Shown here: positions 23,578 through 34,967 of the stretch, piece after piece
How positions within the stretch are numbered: position 1 is the first letter of the stretch
How the letters are laid out: every line of letters starts with the position of its first letter
NCBI GenBank assembly: GCA_002914845.1
Contig: JXTC01000567.1
Location: forward strand, 20,244-84,243
Source of the DNA: Trema orientale
Taxonomy: Eukaryota > Streptophyta > Magnoliopsida > Rosales > Cannabaceae
Length of the DNA: 64,000 nt
Direction of reading: 5' to 3'
Position numbers and translations under genes: made by a program
The notes under the pieces: model-generated
What the model saw: only the letters and a program-made list of their open reading frames with translations
What the model was told of the DNA's origin: nothing
The model's database searches: none

Positions 23578-23644
23578 ATATTAAAAGTGTATATATACGT
23601 AATTTCGAATAAGGGTATTTTTGTAAAAGAAAAGTAATAGAAAG
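23578..23644 (+). repeat. Third copy of the foldback's inner 67 bp
   Basis: Identical to 22571-22637 over 67 bp. It lies eight bases beyond the right arm and suggests that the foldback formed from, or inserted into, a copy of the same sequence. Confidence 0.7.
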
Positions 23645-25293
23645 AATGTTAGGGGGAGAAAAAATAAAAGTGTAGCAATATTTTTCCTCTATTCTCACCC
23701 CTCTTTTAATTAATTATTTAACTACAAAAATATCTTCTTATGAATTGATCTAAATATCCTCATATAGTATTAAATAATGAAAACTTATCTCTTAGCATAT
23801 CCCTAAACGCACTAGTACAGTAATCGCACGATATTTAGTCTTAAATATTTAAAAATCAAGATTTTTTATAATTTAATTTTTATAAACATGGATGAACGAA
23901 CTGTGAGTACCGAAAATTTTGATTCTGCTAATGATTTAGATTTTAATGAGATAAGATTTTTTAATTTCGATACTATTATTTTTTATATATTCTTATTTTG
24001 TGTTTAAAAGAAAATGAAAATTAGATTTCTTATTAGTTGGTATTGTTATTTTTAAATCTTTGTTATAAAGGTTTAGGTTGATTATGTCATATCAATGTTG
24101 TGATTGTCGGAGTTTTCTTTTCTTTCCCTTAGAGATGTGTACCCGTTTTTTTTTTTTTTTTTCCTTGAACCAACATTGGTGGTTGGAAGTGGGAAAGAAA
24201 GTCATTTTTCAATATCTAAGTTCATGATTTATGGTCGATATTTGTAGGTGAATGCTGATCTCTCTCTTTATGATGAAAAGGTACTGGTCATTTGGACTAG
24301 ATTAATTTGACAATGATTCTTCTAATAAGATCTAAAAACTAATTTATAGTAAAGTGTTAAGAAAGTGAGAAAAGAAATTTTTAGAGAAATATTTAGCAAG
24401 TGATATTTTTGTACATAACAAAAATATATAAAGTGTGTGAAAAAGAAATTTTAAAATATTAGAGGGGTAAAGAGAGAAAAAAATAAAGGTGGCAATAGAG
24501 CCACTCAAGATAAAATCACCTATAATTTTATCTTATAATTTTTGTTTTATTTGTTAAGGATAACATTGCAATAAAAAATATATAGTCACTGTCAATTTTG
24601 ACCCTATTTTGAATTTGTTCGTGAAATATGAGATAAATTATAACACATTTACTCTAATAAATAAATAAATGAAAAATTGAAAGTTGCCTATGCATCCCTA
24701 CCACTTGTAAAATTTGACCGATTACAAACAAAAAAATTTCGGATTCGAATAACCAAATATGGTTTCGTCGTCTTACAAGCTAACTCATTTCCACCCATTA
24801 GAATTAAGATATCACCCCAACGATGCCTTCATGAGTCGCAAACCGACCATAGAACCCTAATTTAATCAGAGTTCATCATGCCTTGTGGTATATGTCTCCT
24901 CCATTGAGCATAAGGAAGAAAGCCGTAACAACGAGGACCATGTCTCTCTCCTATGCAACAAGCAGAGCTTACGTTTTTCCTTCAATGGGTTTTTTCTTTT
25001 GGGTTATTAAGTACGTTAAGAGACAATGATATTTAAGTAAATTCAGATATATAGCAACTGACAATGCATTGAAAAGGTTCTTTTTAGATAAAATTTACGA
25101 ATGAGATTATTTGATCCCCATAAAATTACTGGGTGTAAAAACCTTGAAATATATCCAAGGTTTAGGTAAAATGACAAAAATGTTGCAATTCTCTATGTTG
25201 TTTCTGTAAATAACAACAAAAAACGGTCTTTTGTATTTACAATTTGATACAAATTATATTCATCCATTTAATTTGGTCAAAATTAGGTATGAA
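23645..25293. other. AT-rich intergenic DNA
   Basis: No gene, RNA or clear element was recognised. A weak direct similarity (a GAGAAAAAATAAA-type stretch) exists between about 23655 and 24475. The open frame at 24677-24865 has no recognisable domain. Confidence 0.4.
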
Positions 25294-25757
25294 TTTTTTT
25301 CAAAATTATTAAGATTTAATTTATCAACAACGGAAAGAGAAAACTGAAAGAAAAATTGTATGAGACTTCTTTTCACTATTTTTTTTTCCTTTTATTTTGG
25401 TATTCACACTCGAGTGGGTGTGTACCCCTTATTATGAAAAAAACGGATTTTTTTTTCAAAATTATTGAGATTTAATTTATTAACAACGGAAAGAGAAAAT
25501 TGAAAGAAAAATTGTATGAAACTTCTTTTCACTATTTTTTTTCTTTTATTTTGATATTCACACTCGAGTGGGTGTGTAACCCTTATTATGAAAAAAACGG
25601 ATTTTTTTTTCAAAATTATTAAGATTTAATTAATTAACAACAACAGAAAGAAAAAAACTAAAAAGAAAATTGTACGAGACTTCTTTTCACTATTTTTTTC
25701 TTTTTTGTTTTGGTATTTACACCCAATGGAGTGTATACCCTTATGATGAAAAAACAA
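25294..25757. repeat. Three-copy tandem repeat, period about 155 bp
   Basis: CAAAATTATT recurs at 25301, 25457 and 25611. Each unit has a T-run, a GGAAAGAGAAAA-type A-rich part, CTTCTTTTCACTA, and then a TATTCACACTCGAGTGGGTG block. The first two units carry the palindrome CACTCGAGTG; the third has lost it and is more diverged. Open frames here are low-complexity only. Confidence 0.75.
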
Positions 25758-26518
25758 ACTTATTTATAAAAGTTATTCAAATTTATATTCATTACTATGT
25801 CACACATTTAAAATTATTTAAATACCACATTTTCTAACAAATCATAAAACATATTACAATTCCTTACCAGCACTCGACTAGGATGTTCAGTCGAGCTCGA
25901 CTGCTTATCTCAATTGTTTCGACAGAGTCAAAAAGATTCGAGCATGTTCGGTTGTCTATTCTAACCACGCATCTTTTACTTGACCTTTTTTGATTATGGT
26001 TGAAAGTTTTTGACCGACATCAATTAAGAATAGTTTTGGTATTCCAAAAGTCTATTAAATAAAAGTTCTAATTTTGTAAATAATTTATCATTTGTTTTAG
26101 AAGAGAATCAAAATCAATGATGTTTTTTTTTTCACCCACCATTTGTTGTTCTAGTTTATAAGGTCGAAAAAATAGTTTGACTAAAAATAATGTTATTTCG
26201 TAACATAATTTTGACGCAAGTTGATCCACACATAATTTTGATCAGTTTTGATATATTTAAAGGATACATTTTCTTTAATCAATTAGAAGGATACATTTCG
26301 TATTCTTAAAATAAACTAGTATTTTATTAAAGCATGAGTTTTTTTTTGTTAGTATTTTCACATTTATGTCATTATTGACGATAATAGTAAGAGAATAAAT
26401 TTAGTATATCACCTAAATCCCGATGTCTTTAATCTTTGTAATTTCATCCCTACAATTTAGTTTCCTTTTCCCGCAAGAAATAATAGAATTAGGGTCCTCT
26501 AATTTATCTAGGGATAAT
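25758..26518. other. AT-rich intergenic DNA upstream of eIF2-alpha
   Basis: No gene or RNA recognised; short open frames only. Confidence 0.4.
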
Positions 26519-26734
26519 TGCAAAAAAATATTTGAGATTACGAATTTCTGAAAATTAATACATTGAACTGATTTTTTAAATAATTTTAACTGATAAAATA
26601 TAATAATATCTTCAAAATTAAGATAAATAATATGGATTAATCTAGTTTTAATAGAGGATATTATTATTTTTTCTTTCCTAAAATTAGTCAAAAATTAATT
26701 TTTAGAAATTCTTAATCTCAGGATATTATTTTGC
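26519..26734. mobile_element. Small foldback/MITE candidate
   Basis: Arms near 26519-26560 and 26693-26734 are imperfect reverse complements (shared core GAGATTA, GAATTTCT, AAAATTAAT), and the interior is also self-complementary around ATAATAATATC. About 216 bp, non-coding. No target duplication was defined. Confidence 0.45.
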
Positions 26735-27065
26735 AGAGTCCAAACTTTAGGATTTAAATTGCAGAATACCCAAACTTTAAGGTATTTTTTTTATAGTTAT
26801 ATAGATTCTCCACAGATTCCCGTTATTCCCCACAGATTCTCATCCAACGATAATTAAGGCATGACCTTACGTAGGGACGCTCCTACTGTAGCCTTCCCTT
26901 TTTTTATAATTATCCATTTTATCTTATATCTAGATTTATCATAAGTAATTTTCCTCCCCCTAATACCCCCACCTTAAGAAATGAAACGGCGTCGTATAGA
27001 AGGCGAATAATTTTATCCTTGTGAGCTCAGAGAGAGGGAGAGAGCATTACAGTACTCCTGCTTTA

Positions 27066-27074
27066 AAACCCTAA
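27066..27074 (+). promoter_or_regulatory. telo-box (AAACCCTAA)
   Basis: This plant promoter motif is enriched upstream of translation-machinery genes. It lies 119 bp before the eIF2-alpha start codon, probably in or near the 5' untranslated region. Confidence 0.6.
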
Positions 27075-27192
27075 TCCTCAAAATTTTCCAGAGCACCAAA
27101 CACACTCTTAGACGACCCCCCTCAATTTCCTTGAGAAAATTTTCTCTCTCGGGAAAACCTCCTAGAAAATCCAAGGGAACCCATCTTCCGCC

Positions 27193-29807
27193 ATGGCTTC
27201 CCATTCGCCTAACTATGAGTGCCGCATGTACGAGGCCAAATACCCAGAAGTGGACATGGCGGTCATGATCCAGGTCAAGTACATCGCCGACATGGGCGCG
27301 TACGTCTCACTCCTTGAGTACAACAACATCGAGGGCATGATTCTCTTCTCGGAGCTCTCCCGCCGTCGGATTCGCAGTATCAGCAGCTTGATCAAGGTCG
27401 GCCGCATCGAGCCCGTGATGGTTCTCAGGGTCGATAAGGAGAAGGGCTACATCGATTTGAGTAAGAGGAGGGTTTCTGAGGAGGATATTCAGGCTTGTGA
27501 GGAGAGGTACAACAAGAGCAAGCTTGTTCACTCCATTATGCGTCACGCTGCTGAGACTACGGGCACCGACTTGGAGGTATTTTCTTGATTCTTTATTTAT
27601 ATGTATCAATATCTGTGAAAAAGAGTTGGTCTCTCATGGTTTCACTCCTTATTTTCTTGGAATTTTGAATAATGTAAGTCTTTCTTTTGGTTGATTCCTA
27701 ATATGGTAATCTCTATACTCTATAGAGGGATGTGTTCTTGAGAGTTGAATCATTTTGTATTGAATCAAAATTAAATACGGGGTTGTTCTCAAAAAGGCCA
27801 AATTGGGCTATGCTTAAGTATATGTTGGGGAGTTTTAATCTCTGGTTGAGCCCGGTTTTCCCTTATCTGGGTATAAACTGGTTGATTTGATGAATGATGC
27901 CAATGTTTTAATTCTTGACTCAATAATCAATTGGTTTCTTACTTGATGTACCCTTTATTTATAGATAGTACTGTTTATGTGGTTCTTTGATCTGGCTTAA
28001 ATCTTAGTTTGTTTTAAGTTTAACCAAGTTGTTGACAGGTGGTTGTAATGTTTAGATTGATTTTCTTTTTTCATGGGCTTCTCTGAATTCAACTTACTTG
28101 TTACAGGATTTGTATATCCATGTTGGCTGGCCTTTATACCGAAAATACGGTCATGCTTTTGAGGTGAGATTTTTTATCATTTTATGGGTGTCTTTGGCTT
28201 CTATGTTGCGGTGAAATAGCCTGAATGATTGAATTTGCAGGCTTTCAAAATAATTGTGACTGATCCTGATTCAGTTCTGAGTACCCTCACCCGTGAAGTC
28301 AAAGAAATAGGCCCTGATGGACAGGAGGTAAGCCTTTTTTTTTATTTTTTTATTTTTAAATAAATTTTTGAATGTAATCCTTGTGCCAAATTTTCTCCGG
28401 TTCATGACTAAGGCTATTTTCGTTCTTGCCTTATAGGTGACTAAGGTGGTTCCTGCAATGACAGAGGAAGTTAAAGATGCTCTTATAAAGAATATTAGGA
28501 GAAGAATGACCCCACAACCTTTGAAAATCCGTGCTGACATTGAAATGAAGTGCTTCCAGTTCGATGGTGTTCTTCATATCAAGGTCTTTTTTGTGTCCTT
28601 TGTTATTTTCTCTTATTTAAATCAATGGCTTTTGTTTTGAGGTAATTATGCCTTTTAGTCAATTATTTATTAGGCTTGTTCTATTTCACTCATTTTTTCT
28701 GACTTCGGCAGGATGCTATGCGGAAAGCTGAAGCTGCAGGCAACGATGACTGTCCGGTCAAAATTAAGCTGGTTGCTCCTCCACTCTATGTTCTGACCAC
28801 TCAAACTCTTGACAAGGTTAGCTCAAGTTTTGATATAAATTTTTTATTTTATCAATGATATTTAACTATACTTCCATNCTGTTTCTACACCTCTTGCCCT
28901 CACACTCTTCTCGTAGTGGTTCCTACAGAGAATCTAGTGCTCTTAACTTTGTACCTTGAACCTCTACATCAGACCAACTATGCATTAGTTGTTGGCTTCT
29001 TGTTGCAGCAGAATTATTCATGTCCCTTTACTTGTTCAGGCTAATCAGTTAATGTACTTGCATCTTGCTTTGTGGAATCTATGTTATATATTTTCAATTT
29101 GACATTAAACTTTTATGCAAGTGTTGTGTGCTGGTTTATGTAATAGTTCCCAGTGTAGCTGGAGTTAGTGATCTCTCCAACTCTATCGATTGACATAATA
29201 ATTTTGAGAAGAATCGAAGTTGCTGTTTTAATCTTCTGTTATTCTATTGGATCTGGTGATGTGTTATGTTGTTTCTCTTTTTAGTTTTAATTCCATTTCA
29301 GAACTTTGAGGCGGTTGTATATTTCCACAGTAATCTGCCTTGGAGGCTTTTTCTAAGTACTGTATCATTTCTAACGTGGACAGGAACAAGGAATATTGGT
29401 TCTAACCGATGCAATCACAGCTTGCTCCGAAGCAATAGAACAACACAAGGGCAAACTTGTCGTGAAGGAGGCACCGAGAGCAGTGAGTGTTTTGTTTTGT
29501 TTTCCAAACATGCGTGCTAGGATACTTGGTTGAATTTCAAATTTATTGTTGAATTTTCTGTTCAAAACACGGAGAACTATACTTGTCTGAGTCATGGCAT
29601 TGTCTTGCAACACTTTTAATGTGTTTAATGATGTATGTTGCATGTATATAGGTGAGTGAACGGGATGACAAGTTACTGGCTGAGCACATGGCTAAGCTAC
29701 GTGAACAAAATGAGGAGGTCAGTGGTGACGAGGGAAGCGAAGAAGAGGAGGACACGGGAATGGGAGAAGTTGATCTGGAGAATGCTGGTCACGGAATTAC
29801 AGAGTGA
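27193..29807 (+). CDS. Translation initiation factor eIF2 subunit alpha
   Basis: Exons: 27193-27576, 28107-28163, 28241-28327, 28437-28583, 28712-28816, 29384-29482, 29652-29807; every intron is GT-AG and lies between codons. The product is 344 residues, the usual length. eIF2-alpha is the regulatory subunit of the GTPase complex that brings initiator tRNA-Met to the 40S ribosome. The N-terminal S1 domain spans about residues 17-90, and the stress-kinase (GCN2) target serine is S56 in [10 protein letters not shown]. The helical domain and the C-terminal alpha-beta domain ([27 protein letters not shown]) follow, ending in an acidic tail ([11 protein letters not shown]). A single N at 28878 falls in intron 5. 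A telo-box upstream fits coordinated control with translation genes. Confidence 0.97.
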
Positions 29808-30020
29808 AAATTTGGCTTGGCAAGAGATATTGACAATATTTTTTGAACAATTTTTTTTTTTGTCTCCTTTTTGTTTTTAGCCTTTTTCTTGACCGTTGTA
29901 TAAAACCAATGATGAGGAATTGTATCGTCAAGGTAATCTGCGAAATTATACTAGCTGAGCTGTTCTTGAAGGTTGGTCGACGACCTTGTTCATTCAAGAT
30001 GAAAAAAAACATTTTGTGGG

Positions 30021-30057
<37 letters not shown>

Positions 30058-30311
30058 AGCCTAACAAGTAACCATTCCCATGTTGTGTGTCGGTAGTTGA
30101 CTGCCATTATTGGTTTTCTTCCTAGCCTTGATTTAATTTTGCTTCAATAAGGCAAGACTTGGGTCACCTTCTTGAAAGCATCTTTATTTGTTGCTTTTTA
30201 AGTGTATGGTTGGTAGACCGTTAAAGGTTTTTGAAAGTGTGCCAATAAGAGTTCTAGGTCTGCACGCATGCGATATATTCAAATTTCATTTGTTATGAAC
30301 TTATGCTGGTC
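29808..30311. other. 3' flank of eIF2-alpha
   Basis: 3' untranslated region followed by a (TC)n microsatellite at about 30027-30052. Nothing else recognised. Confidence 0.45.
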
Positions 30312-30880
30312 GGGATGGCAATATAACCCATGGTTACGGGTATCCATGGTTATCCGATCCGAATGGGGAGGGGAAAAACCGCTCAAGCGGGGAAAATGAT
30401 CGGGGCGGGGAATAACCGTACCGTTAATATGCGGGTATGGTGCGGGGACGGTATTTGTATAATCCGCACCGTACTCGCTCCGATATATATATTTACATAG
30501 AAAAATTATTATACATATAAATATCTATTTAATTTTACACTATCAATATTATTATATCTTTGGTAAAATAATGATTTTGGAGAGTTATATGTATTTATAT
30601 ATTTAAATTTTAGAGTTTAAAAATTATTAGTATATTGTTGTGTTTAATATTTTGTTGATTATGAAAAGGATTTAGTATTTTCATCTTAATTTTTTAATAT
30701 TTTAATATTATCAATGGGTAATGGGTAACCGCGGTTTTCCCCGTTATCCATTGGTTAATACCCGCACCGTCCCCGCATCCAAAAGAATGGTTAATGGGGC
30801 GGGTATGGTATTGTGATTGGCTTTTGGGGATGGGGATGGTAATTAAAAAACCGTCCCCGATCCGCCCCATTGCCATTCCT
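30312..30880. mobile_element. Non-autonomous element with GGGATGGCAAT-type ends
   Basis: The left end GGGATGGCAATATAACCC and the reverse complement of the right end (AGGAATGGCAATGGGGC) match as imperfect terminal inverted repeats. Both ends carry GC-rich GGGGACGG/CCGTCCCC blocks in opposite orientation around an AT-rich centre. About 570 bp, no coding potential. hAT-like MITEs with such ends are common in plants, but no target duplication was identified. Confidence 0.55.
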
Positions 30881-31325
30881 CTATGGGGTCTTTATTTTTC
30901 TTCGAAAAAAGGTACTGTAATTTTATATTGTCCAAGAAAACATGCAATACTAACATAAAGCTCTTAGTTTAATAAATTTGATAAGTAAGCGAAACAAAAA
31001 AAGAGACGCATATTACCGGGCCAGGCGAGCCTTTATTTTATTTTGTTTATTGTGGAACCGAAATCGGTTATTATTTGTTTAATACCCGTTGATTAGCTCA
31101 GATAACGACATTTCGAAGAATGCTGTGTAAAAATACCGCGTATTCAACATCTACCCTCCATACACTCTCTCTCTCTCTCTCTACCAATTCATGGACAAGT
31201 ACAGCTTATCGGCCTCCACTCAATTTTCTCTCTCTCATGACTTACCGATCTTTTGAGATGTCGTATTCTTTGTGATTCATTCTAACTAATAAACCAAATT
31301 CAAAGCAGAAGAGAGAAGAGAAAAA
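30881..31325. promoter_or_regulatory. Upstream region of PMT copy A
   Basis: Promoter-side sequence with a CT microsatellite at about 31164-31183, probably near or in the 5' untranslated region. No clear TATA box assigned. Confidence 0.4.
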
Positions 31326-34300
31326 ATGGCAATCTCGTCAGTCCAAAATCTCTTCCAGGAGAGAAAATTCCCATTCATTTTCGCGCTCTCAGTCTTGCTC
31401 TTCTGCGTCATAATCCTACTCTTCACCAACACCATCCAATACCCTCTCTTCCTCTACCCCGATACCAAAACCCAAACCCAAACCCAAACCCGATCCAGCT
31501 CGGTCCAAGTCCCAGTCTCCTCTTCCCCACCACCTCCTCCTCCGCCCGTACAATCCTCGAACCCCAATTCAGCTCCAACCCATGTCGTGGTTCCCCCTCC
31601 GCCGGAGAACGACCGTGTCTCTACCCGGAATAACGCTACTACGGTCGATGTGGGCATCGAATGGAAGCTCTGTAAGGTTCCTGAGGGGGTTGATTATATA
31701 CCCTGTTTGGACAATTACCAGGCGATCAAGGCTTTGAGGTCCAGGAGGCACATGGAGCATCGCGAGCGGCATTGCCCGAGTCCCAGTCCGCGGTGTTTGG
31801 TGCCGCTTCCTAGTGGGTACAAGGTGCCGGTTTCATGGCCTAAGAGCAGGGACATGGTGAGATTGATACTTCGGTAAGGTTTTTCAGATGGGTTTTGTTT
31901 TGTTTTGGGAATTGAATTCTTGAAAAACTCGATTCCAGGAAGTGTGCGTGGTTTTGATTTTTACTGGCTTCGATTTTTGTTTGTTTCCAATATTTGAGCT
32001 TGAGCTGCGTGTGTGATGCACAAACTCTAATTCCTTTTCGTTTAGTTACTTAATCATGTCGTTTTCTGGTGATCTTGGTGATGTTGACTGGTGAGCTGGT
32101 TCTTCACTGTTTGTATTTCAGATTTGGTATGATAACGTTCCACATTCAAAGCTTGTTGAGTACAAGAAGGATCAAAACTGGGTCCGTAAATCGGGAGATT
32201 ATTTCGTCTTCCCCGGTGGGGGTACCCAGTTCAAGGAGGGAGTAGCTAATTACATTCAGTTCATAGAGAAGGTAAAGTAATATGCAGCGTTTTCATCCTA
32301 AAAGTAGGAAGTTTCAACGTTCAACGGCGAAAGGATTTGTCTCTATTGGTGTGTTCTGTTTTTGGTATCTGATCGACTGCTCAGTTTATGGTAATTTGTA
32401 GTAATCACATTTTGAAGGATGTTTCCAATTTCCAACTATGGCTTCTTATGGTGGTTATAGTTCCTAATTTCCAATTGGTGATTATTTTTAAGTAGCTTCT
32501 CTGCGTAAGACACTTGATCATTGTTGTCCCTTATTTGGCTTTTGCTTGAGGATCAGAAAGAGTTGCATACATTCTGCCTAGACGTCGATGGATTTGGTTT
32601 CAAATGTTGTTACATTTGATTGCACAGCACCTTTTCTAATTCTGATTTTGTTCGTTATACTTATGGATTGTACATTTGATGGTACATTACCTTTTCTAAT
32701 TCTGATTTTGTTTCGTTATACTTCAGACTTTGCCACTTATTAAATGGGGAAAGCACGTGAGGGTTATTTTAGATGTTGGCTCTGGTGTTGCTAGCTTTGG
32801 CGGAGCTTTGCTGGACAAAAATGTTCTTACCATGTCATTTGCCCCAAAGGATGAGCATGAAGCTCAGATACAGTTTGCTCTAGAGCGGGGAATTCCTGCT
32901 ACTCTTTCAGTCATTGGAACTCAGAGGCTGACTTTTCCAGACAATGCTTATGATTTAATTCATTGTGCACGATGCAGGGTGCACTGGGATGCCGATGGTA
33001 CTTGGTGTTAATTACTTTTAGTTTTTAACCTGAACTCCAAAGTTCTTTTATAATCATTCAATCTTTTTATTTCTTAACTTGATGAGTTTGGTTGAAAATA
33101 TAAGGTGGAAAGCCATTGTTGGAGCTCAATAGGATTCTTAGGCCTGGTGGTTTTTTCGTGTGGTCTGCTACACCTGTGTATCGTAAAGATGAAACACATC
33201 AGAATAAATGGAAGGGTTTGTGACCTGAACCCTGTATTCATGCATCATTTAACCAGCATGCACTCTACTTATTTAAATATATTAATTCCATTCGAAGTGT
33301 TGAAGAAATCAGGCTGATATGGACATTTGCACGTTTTTCCTTGCAGCTATGGTGAATCTGACGAACTCTTTGTGCTGGAAGGCTGTTGCTAGGACTGTTG
33401 ATTCATCTAGAATTGGTGTTGTAATATTCCAAAAGCCTGTCTCATATTCTTGCTATGAGAAGCGCAAAGAAAACAGTCCACCTATCTGTGATGATAAAAA
33501 TAGGAAGAACAATTCATGGTAAGCTTCCAGAACACGTCTTAACAATCATATTAAAATTGCTGCTATTATTATGGAGTGTAGAGGTGATGGGTTGATCATG
33601 GTCTTCAAAATCAGGAATGGATTTTGTTACTTTGTATCAGATTATTATGGGCTTAAGTATGAAAGTTAGTTGAAATTGAATAATTGAAATTGAATAATTT
33701 TCATTAGTATCTTTCCTGAACTGTTTGACAGGTATATGCCTCTTAGCAGTTGTCTTTCCCCACTTCCAGTTGATAGCAAGGGTAACTTGTTAAGCTGGCC
33801 CGCGCCTTGGCCCAAAAGGCTCAAGAGTGAACCTGTAAGCTTATCAACTGACCAAACTGCAGTCCAGAAGTTCTACGAGGACACCAAGCATTGGTCTGGA
33901 CTTGTGTCAGATGTTTATCTGAAAGGCCTTTCTATAGAGTGGTCAAGCGTGCGGAATGTAATGGACATGAATGCTGGTTATGGAGGGTAAATCTACACAG
34001 CTCTTTAGCCATTGATCTTAGATCTTTCCTTTAATCTCGAATATGCAAATGCATCGATGGAGCTATAAACTGATTTTGGACTTGTGCTTTTCCCAGATTT
34101 GCAGCAGCGCTTATTGATCAGCCTTTATGGGTAATGAATGTTGTCCCCATTGACATGCCAGATACTTTGTCCATCATATTTGACAGGGGGTTGATTGGAG
34201 TCTATCATGACTGGTGTGAGTCATTTAACACCTATCCTCGAACAATGGATCTACTACATTCGAGCTATCTGTTCGGAAACCTTTCACTAAGGTATTCCAT

Positions 34301-34644
34301 GCCTTTCACCATCCTTGAAACCTAATGCCTACTTGCTGACTCTTACCTGATATGGAAATTAAAGAAAAATTTATTGCATTTCTTCTGTTGGGTTCGATAT
34401 TAATGTATATGGTTTTCATGGTGAGCTGAATAATTGCAGCTTTTCTTTTCTCAGATGTGACATGGTAGAAATGGTTGCAGAGATGGATCGTATGGTGAGG
34501 CCAGGCGGATATCTACTGGTTCAAGACACAACTGACACAATTAACAAGCTTAAGCCAATTTTGCAATCTCTTCATTGGTCTTTTACCCTTCACCAAAATC
34601 AGTTTCTTGTTGGTAAGAAGGGTTTCTGGCGCCCAACAAGTTGA
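31326..34644 (+). CDS. PMT23-like probable methyltransferase, copy A
   Basis: Exons: 31326-31856, 32122-32271, 32727-32997, 33105-33215, 33347-33518, 33732-33986, 34097-34291, 34455-34644; 624 residues. This plant DUF248 family (QUASIMODO2/PMT type) contains Golgi type II membrane proteins, with pectin methylesterification the likely role. A short cytosolic tail is followed by a membrane anchor at about residues 15-36 and a Pro-rich stem including seven consecutive prolines. The catalytic region begins with VDYIPCLDN. The S-adenosylmethionine motif is LDVGSGVASFGG from residue 242; the family usually has LDVGCG, so Cys is Ser here. Later family blocks are [28 protein letters not shown] and [11 protein letters not shown]. 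It is the first of a tandem pair; assignment to the PMT23 branch is by resemblance. Confidence 0.9.
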
Positions 34645-34967
34645 AAGCCAGAGCTGGTCATTCCTACGGAACAATCTTAGTCTCAGGTTTTTATGGTTAC
34701 AAGCGTTCGTAGAAGGATGACAGAACTCTAGCAGCCTAGCACCTATTTTTCTTTAACCCCGTAAAATTTATATCCCTATAGGTATATGAATTTTGATTCC
34801 ATCGTTTATAATTCTTTTTTCTTTTGGGGTAGTGTCTTTTAACTAGACCTAGGCCCTCCTTTATGTAATGATTCAGCAAGAACTAGCAAATTCCTATATA
34901 TTAGAAAAATGCTATTCTACTTGTGGAAGCTACATGGCATAAGGCTTTATATTTTTGTACCGTAGCT
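34645..34967. other. 3' flanks of PMT copy A and the VAPYRIN-like gene
   Basis: A 323-bp region between two converging stop codons. No gene or repeat seen. Confidence 0.5.

Noticed and set aside
23655..24490. Possible element bounded by similar A-rich stretches
   Set aside because: The similarity is short, A-rich and direct; no inverted ends, coding region or target duplication support it.
25294..25757. Possible CRISPR-like array
   Set aside because: Three directly adjoining 155-bp tandem units without spacers in a plant genome; an ordinary tandem repeat.
27213..27609. Minus-strand open frames over eIF2-alpha exon 1
   Set aside because: Antisense shadows of a well-supported coding exon.
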